From Chitinophagaceae bacterium (lineage in GTDB: Bacteria; Bacteroidota; Bacteroidia; Chitinophagales; Chitinophagaceae): a stretch of 35,844 bases of DNA. This document shows, in pieces, positions 31,214 through 35,844 of the stretch. The position numbers were made by a program, and so were the translations under genes. The first letter of the stretch is position 1. Each line of letters begins with the position of its first letter. The stretch covers positions 1 to 35,844 of the forward strand of contig CANCPA010000023.1 in NCBI GenBank assembly GCA_947379895.1, written 5' to 3'. The notes below the pieces were generated by a model. It saw nothing but the letters and a program-made list of their open reading frames with translations, was not told where the DNA came from and did no database searches.

Positions 31214-34200
31214 TTAACTACATCCCATGCTATTACCACAATTCAAGCACTTATAGCAAGTACCGCTACGTAAGGTAATGTGACCACATGTGTTGCAACT
31301 AGGTGCATCACTTTGCATACTCTTAGCCGCAGCATTTACAGCATCGAGACTTGAATGAGAGTGATTATCAACCTTTGTAAAAATTGGTTTCAGGAACTTC
31401 TGAGGTTGTACTGCAGGAGTTGCACCTGCTACACGAACACTACTCAATTCAGGTTGACCAATAAAACTTACTTCTTCTGAACCACTCTCCGCACTTACTT
31501 CTGGCTTATTGAAAACATGCACTAAATCAGTTCTATCCAAATAATCAAATGCTAAGGCACGGAAAACAAAGTCAACTAAAGAAGTGGTTGTCTTAATATT
31601 TGGATGATCTACCATTCCTGCAGGTTCAAACTTGGTAAATACAAACTTCTCAACAAACTCCTCTAAAGGAACACCGTATTGCAAACCAACAGAAACCGCG
31701 ATAGCAAAACAGTTCATCAAACTACGTAATGTTGAACCTTCTTTGGCGAGATCAATAAATATTTCACCTAATGTTCCATCAGTATATTCACCGGTACGTA
31801 AGAATAGCACCTGACCGTTTATCTTGGCTTTTTGTGTGTATCCATGACGTTTTGAAGGCAATTTCTTTCTCTCTACTATTCTCGACAAATCACGTTTTAA
31901 TTTAGTATCAGTCGAAGCTGTCATTCTTCTTGTAACCTCTTCTAATAAATCCTCTACTGATAGAGAAGCAAGGTCAACAAGTCTTTCTTCTGGTTCTGAT
32001 GCTGTTTTATTAGTGCCCTCAACTATTTCCGCAGTAGTGGTAACTTCTTCTTCTTTCTTTTTCTTATCAGATTTGTTACTCAGAGGTTGTGAAAGTTTTG
32101 AACCATCACGATATAATGCATTTGCCTTTAAACCTAATTCCCAACTCATCTTGTAGCAATCTGCAATTTCCTCAACAGTTGCTTCGTTAGGAAGATTAAT
32201 TGTTTTAGAAATAGCACCACTTAAAAATGGTTGACAAGCTGCCATCATACGAATATGACCATGAGCATGAATGAAACGTTGACCTTTCTTACCACACTTG
32301 TTTGCACAATCAAATACAGGCAAGTGCTTATCCTTCAAATACGGTGCACCTTCCACTGTCATTGCTCCACAAATATATTCGTTTGCAGCCTCAATTTGCT
32401 CTTCTGTAAATCCAAGACCTTCAAGCATATTGAAACTCCAATCACTAAATTGCTCTTCAGTAAATCCAAGACGTTTTAAACAATCATCACCCAAACTATA
32501 TCTGTTGAAGATGAATCCAATTTCGAAAGCTGCTTTAGCTGCGGCATTTAACTTAGCAATTTCTTCAGGCAAGAATCCCTTTGCTGCTAATGTTGTATTA
32601 TTAATAAATGGTGAATTCTCGAAAGAAGCAGCACCTACTGCATATTTCTCAATCGCATCAATCTCAGTTTGGCTGTAGCCCAAGGTTTTTAATGCATTTG
32701 GAACAGCACCATTAATAATTTTGAAATATCCACCTCCACTTAGTTTCTTAAATTTAACTAATGCAAAATCAGGTTCAACACCAGTAGTGTCACAATCCAT
32801 TACCAACCCTATAGTTCCGGTAGGGGCAATAACAGTGGTTTGTGCATTACGATAACCATACTTTTCACCCATTTGTACTGCATCATCCCAAGCCCTTGTA
32901 GCGGCTTTAAGTAACGCATCAGGACAATATTTTGCATCTATTCCCTTAGGCTTAATTTCCAATCCTTCATACGCATCATTTGCATCGTAAGCAGCAGCAC
33001 GGTGGTTGCGCATTACACGAAGCATATCGGTTTTGTTATCTTGGTATTTATCAAAAGCACCTAAGAAAGACGCCATTTCAGCAGATGTCTTATACGCTAT
33101 ACCAGTCATAACTGCACTCACAGAACCTGCAATTGCTCTAGCCTCTTCACTGTCATAAGGAATACCACTAATCATCAAAATAGTTCCAAGATTAGCAAAA
33201 CCTAATCCAAGAGTTCTGTAATCATAAGATAATTGAGCCACTTCCTTTGAAGGAAACTGCGCCATCAATACAGAGATTTCTAATACTACAGTCCAAAGGC
33301 GGCTTACATATTCTAAACCGGCAACATCAATTTGATTGGTTGACTCATCAAAGAATTTTCTTAGGTTAATAGATGCTAAATTACAAGCCGTATTATCCAA
33401 GAACATGTATTCGCTACAAGGATTCGATGCATTGATACGACCACCTTGAGGACAAGTATGCCATTCATTGATAGTAGTATCATATTGAGTTCCAGGATCT
33501 GCACAAGCCCAGGCAGCATTAGCTATTTGATCCCAAACTTCACGAGCAGGAATCCGCTTCATAACTCTACCATCTGTTCTCGCCTTCAATTCCCAATCAC
33601 CATTTTCTGCCAATACCTTAAAGAATGAGTTCGGAATACGTATAGAGTTATTAGAATTTTGCCCAGAAACAGTCCCATAAGCTTCCCCCTCATAACCATT
33701 GTCATATCCACCGGCAACTAATGCTGCCACTTTCTTTTCTTCATTTGCTTTCCAATTAATGAAGTCTAATATTTCAGGGTGATCCAAATCTAAACAAACC
33801 ATTTTAGCTGCACGACGAGTAGTGCCTCCACTCTTGATTGCACCTGCTGCCCTGTCACCTATTTTCAAGAAGCTCATCAAACCACTTGAAGTTCCACCAC
33901 CACTTAATTTTTCGCCTGCACCACGTATCTGAGAGTAGTTAGTGCCCACACCACTACCATATTTAAAAATACGTGCTTCTCTTACCCACAAATCCATGAT
34001 GCCCCCATCATTTACCAAATCATCGCTCACACTCAATATAAAACAAGCATGAGGTTGAGGACGCTCATAAGCATTCTTCGATTTTTTAAGTTCTCCATCT
34101 TTTGGGTCAACGTAAAAATGACCTTGAGCTTGCCCTGTAATACCATAACTCTCATATAATCCTGTATTGAACCATTGAGGGCTATTAGGAACACAAAATT

Positions 34201-34582
34201 GGTTAAGAATACTGTATACTAATTCTTCATAAAAAATCTGAGCATCCTTTTTAGAAGCAAAATAACCGTAACGTTCACCCCACACACGCCAACAATTTGC
34301 CATACGATGTGCAACCTGCTTTACAGAAGTCTCTCTGCCTGTTGTTCCATCTGTTTGTGGAACACCCGCTTTACGAAAATATTTTTGTGCAAGAATGTCA
34401 GTTGCAATCTGACTCCATTGTTTTGGCACTTCAACATTGTTCATTTCAAAAACCTTCTCACCTGTAGGATTTTTAATAACGCTTTCTCTGTAATCGTACT
34501 CAAATAAATCGAAGGGCGATACTCCTTCTTTACTAAACCTGCGGTTAAATTTCAAACCTTTAGGTGATGATTGTGTGGGCAT
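31214..34582 (-). CDS. nrdJ: Vitamin B12-dependent (class II) ribonucleotide reductase
   Basis: This 1122-residue cytoplasmic enzyme makes deoxyribonucleotides with adenosylcobalamin and works with or without oxygen. Seen: [40 protein letters not shown], the substrate-site cysteine in [20 protein letters not shown] and [21 protein letters not shown] central block has [20 protein letters not shown]. The Thr/Lys-rich linker near 825-865 leads to a C-terminal region and a zinc-ribbon tail [19 protein letters not shown]...CGNSMGCS that re-reduces the active site. The length is typical of NrdJ proteins of this subclass. No cobalamin riboswitch is visible upstream. It converges with dsbD. Confidence 0.95.
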   Translation of the reverse strand: MPTQSSPKGLKFNRRFSKEGVSPFDLFEYDYRESVIKNPTGEKVFEMNNVEVPKQWSQIATDILAQKYFRKAGVPQTDGTTGRETSVKQVAHRMANCWRVWGERYGYFASKKDAQIFYEELVYSILNQFCVPNSPQWFNTGLYESYGITGQAQGHFYVDPKDGELKKSKNAYERPQPHACFILSVSDDLVNDGGIMDLWVREARIFKYGSGVGTNYSQIRGAGEKLSGGGTSSGLMSFLKIGDRAAGAIKSGGTTRRAAKMVCLDLDHPEILDFINWKANEEKKVAALVAGGYDNGYEGEAYGTVSGQNSNNSIRIPNSFFKVLAENGDWELKARTDGRVMKRIPAREVWDQIANAAWACADPGTQYDTTINEWHTCPQGGRINASNPCSEYMFLDNTACNLASINLRKFFDESTNQIDVAGLEYVSRLWTVVLEISVLMAQFPSKEVAQLSYDYRTLGLGFANLGTILMISGIPYDSEEARAIAGSVSAVMTGIAYKTSAEMASFLGAFDKYQDNKTDMLRVMRNHRAAAYDANDAYEGLEIKPKGIDAKYCPDALLKAATRAWDDAVQMGEKYGYRNAQTTVIAPTGTIGLVMDCDTTGVEPDFALVKFKKLSGGGYFKIINGAVPNALKTLGYSQTEIDAIEKYAVGAASFENSPFINNTTLAAKGFLPEEIAKLNAAAKAAFEIGFIFNRYSLGDDCLKRLGFTEEQFSDWSFNMLEGLGFTEEQIEAANEYICGAMTVEGAPYLKDKHLPVFDCANKCGKKGQRFIHAHGHIRMMAACQPFLSGAISKTINLPNEATVEEIADCYKMSWELGLKANALYRDGSKLSQPLSNKSDKKKKEEEVTTTAEIVEGTNKTASEPEERLVDLASLSVEDLLEEVTRRMTASTDTKLKRDLSRIVERKKLPSKRHGYTQKAKINGQVLFLRTGEYTDGTLGEIFIDLAKEGSTLRSLMNCFAIAVSVGLQYGVPLEEFVEKFVFTKFEPAGMVDHPNIKTTTSLVDFVFRALAFDYLDRTDLVHVFNKPEVSAESGSEEVSFIGQPELSSVRVAGATPAVQPQKFLKPIFTKVDNHSHSSLDAVNAAAKSMQSDAPSCNTCGHITLRSGTCYKCLNCGNSMGCS

Positions 34583-34699
34583 AAATTATTTACGTTTTTT
34601 TATTGTTTAGACCGAGCCTTTGACTACCAAAATATTCATTAGCAGCAGACGAAAGTATCTATATCTCAATTAACAAATAGTTTTCAAATTTCAACACAA

Positions 34700-34708
34700 T
34701 GTGGATAA
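34700..34708 (-). promoter_or_regulatory. DnaA-box sequence upstream of nrdJ
   Basis: TGTGGATAA is the exact complement of the consensus DnaA box TTATCCACA, 118 bases upstream of the nrdJ start. A variant TTATCAACA lies at 34937-34945. DnaA control of ribonucleotide reductase genes is known in other bacteria; here it is inference from sequence, and one exact 9-mer in 36 kb can arise by chance. Confidence 0.4.
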
Positions 34709-35135
34709 TCAAATCTTAAAAATTGGAACACTTATCAGTTATGGATTTGAGGCTATCTATTCTTTTTTCTTTAATATATCTTTTTATTAATGGCACAATT
34801 ATTAAGGTGAATGAATTTTTCAAATGCTTGAAAAAATAGTATTACAGCCGAATTTTCACCACATTATTAACAAAGTAACATTTGAATTACAGGTATATTT
34901 CTATTAACCCTATCATTATTTTAAATCCTTTTTGGGTTATCAACAATTTCATAAATACCTTAATAAAGATGACATTCTAATAAAATGACTAACCCCTTGT
35001 GAATATTTGACTAACCAACATCATTTATCTAGGAAATGTAAATATTAAGCCTTCAATTTTTTACGGTTAGTTGCGTAAGTTCAAGTCAATTTTGATGTAA
35101 AATAAGTTTCTTATGAATTCAATCCTGCTTTGTCT

Positions 35136-35143
35136 TTAATTTG
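35136..35143 (+). promoter_or_regulatory. Probable -7 promoter element of aroQ
   Basis: TTAATTTG ends six bases before the ATG at 35150. The layout (TTAnTTTGCAGA then ATG) is nearly the same as at nadC and suggests a very short or absent 5' leader. Confidence 0.45.
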
Positions 35144-35149
35144 CAGATT

Positions 35150-35572
35150 ATGAGGATAGCAATAATAAATGGACCTAATTTGAATCTTTTAGGCACAAGG
35201 GAACCCGGTATTTATGGGTCTCAGACGTTTGAACAGTATTATTCACAACTTAAAGAGAAATACCCTTCGGTAGAATTTTCATATTATCAAAGTAATGTTG
35301 AGGGAGAATTGATTAATCAGTTACAACATTTTGCACCACTTAATGATGGCATTATCATGAATCCCGGTGGTTATACACATACTTCTGTGGCAATAGGTGA
35401 TTGCATCGCCGCAGTTTCTACACCTGTGATAGAAGTACATATTAGTAATGTACATGCAAGAGAAGATTTCAGAAAGATATCGCATGTATCTGCAGTTTGC
35501 AAAGGTTCTATCATAGGACTAGGATTAAAAGGATATGAATTAGCCTTGCAGTGGCACCTATCAAATAAGTGA
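35150..35572 (+). CDS. aroQ: Type II 3-dehydroquinate dehydratase
   Basis: AroQ removes water from 3-dehydroquinate to give 3-dehydroshikimate, the third step of the shikimate pathway. From the ATG at 35150 the product has 140 residues, typical of the dodecameric type II enzyme. Seen: MRIAIINGPNLNLLGTREPG, catalytic Tyr22 in GIYG, YYQSNVEGELINQLQ, IIMNPGGYTHTSVAI, the catalytic His in EVHISNVHARE, and FR just after. Starting from the upstream TTG at 35141 would add three residues and overlap the promoter element, so the ATG is preferred. Nothing recognisable lies in the final 272 bases of the window. Confidence 0.95.
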   Translation: MRIAIINGPNLNLLGTREPGIYGSQTFEQYYSQLKEKYPSVEFSYYQSNVEGELINQLQHFAPLNDGIIMNPGGYTHTSVAIGDCIAAVSTPVIEVHISNVHAREDFRKISHVSAVCKGSIIGLGLKGYELALQWHLSNK

Positions 35573-35844
35573 TGAATGATGTGTTTTAAGTTTTATTTAA
35601 TTGTACTTGATATTAATAATAGCCAATAAGTTATTATAATGTCTGTGCTTTTTTTCATTTAATGGTTAATGACTCTGGATTATAATCTGTCATAAAATAT
35701 TTTTTCAACGCAATAGGAATTTAGAACTTGTTTTAATAGACATTATTTCGTCAAAATTCTTATTACTATCTAACCGTTTCTATTTAAGCCCATTCAATTC
35801 GTAGTTTATTTCGTTGTAAAGGCAATTAGTTTAATTCAATTCCA

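Larger units (their letters stand above)
34583..35149. other. Divergent nrdJ/aroQ intergenic region
   Basis: This 567-bp AT-rich stretch has no ORF of note, no riboswitch and no inverted-repeat element that I can see. It should hold the promoters of nrdJ (reverse) and aroQ (forward). Recognisable are an exact DnaA-box sequence at 34700-34708, a one-mismatch box at 34937-34945 and the aroQ -7 element. Confidence 0.6.

Noticed and set aside
34583-35149. Cobalamin riboswitch for nrdJ
   Set aside because: No B12-box-like conserved segment or suitable stem structure was seen on the reverse strand.

Overview
The window comes from a member of the Bacteroidota, most likely an environmental Chitinophagales/Sphingobacteriales-type genome. 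The DNA is AT-rich and starts lack Shine-Dalgarno sequences. TAnnTTTG-like promoter elements occur, one metallopeptidase ends in a type IX secretion (T9SS) sorting domain, and an exosortase is present. There is one tRNA, no rRNA and no CRISPR array. Most protein-coding genes are ordinary housekeeping genes; the unusual material lies in the long intergenic stretches.

Layout. 1-4337: the end of an unidentified gene, an EamA-type transporter, pdxH (PLP), a 382-bp non-coding inverted-repeat element, a flavin reductase-like protein (FMN) and nadC (NAD). 4502-6584: a group II intron with its reverse transcriptase, nested inside a smaller inverted-repeat element. 6613-9879: a SUI1/YciH translation factor, then a reverse-strand pair (lipoprotein and secreted TPR protein). 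9880-11141: no genes, but a degenerate array of exact 21-bp period, split by a second type of inverted-repeat element. 11142-17329: an M3 oligopeptidase, tRNA-Leu(TAG), trigger factor, an orphan PAS histidine kinase and a small membrane protein. 17427-19127 (reverse): exosortase, a small membrane protein and a YhhN-family protein. 19349-22309: an M36 fungalysin-like protease with PA domain and T9SS tail. 22468-23160: a second 21-bp-period array with a 147-bp higher-order repeat, then a short copy of the first inverted-repeat family. 23219-27333: a secreted papain-fold (BBC1/AIM3-like) protein, OxyR, a secreted unknown and a DUF6427-like membrane protein. 27516-30785: purQ, then a two-gene DsbD system. 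30834-31072: a third inverted-repeat element and a shared terminator. 31214-34582 (reverse): B12-dependent ribonucleotide reductase nrdJ, with an exact DnaA-box sequence upstream. 35150-35572: aroQ.

How the genes work together. Clear functional units are few: DsbD-alpha plus DsbD (overlapping ATGA, periplasmic reductant supply), the three-gene exosortase operon, and the lipoprotein/TPR pair. pdxH, the flavoprotein and nadC are neighbours with a cofactor theme but lie on both strands and are not one operon.

Most noteworthy are the two 21-bp-period arrays. Their sequence drifts strongly while the spacing stays exact, and the reverse strand reads as imperfect heptapeptide repeats. Also notable are the three or four families of short inverted-repeat elements, one with a perfect 8-bp target duplication, and the intron-in-element nesting. 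No complete new defence or biosynthetic system could be recognised.
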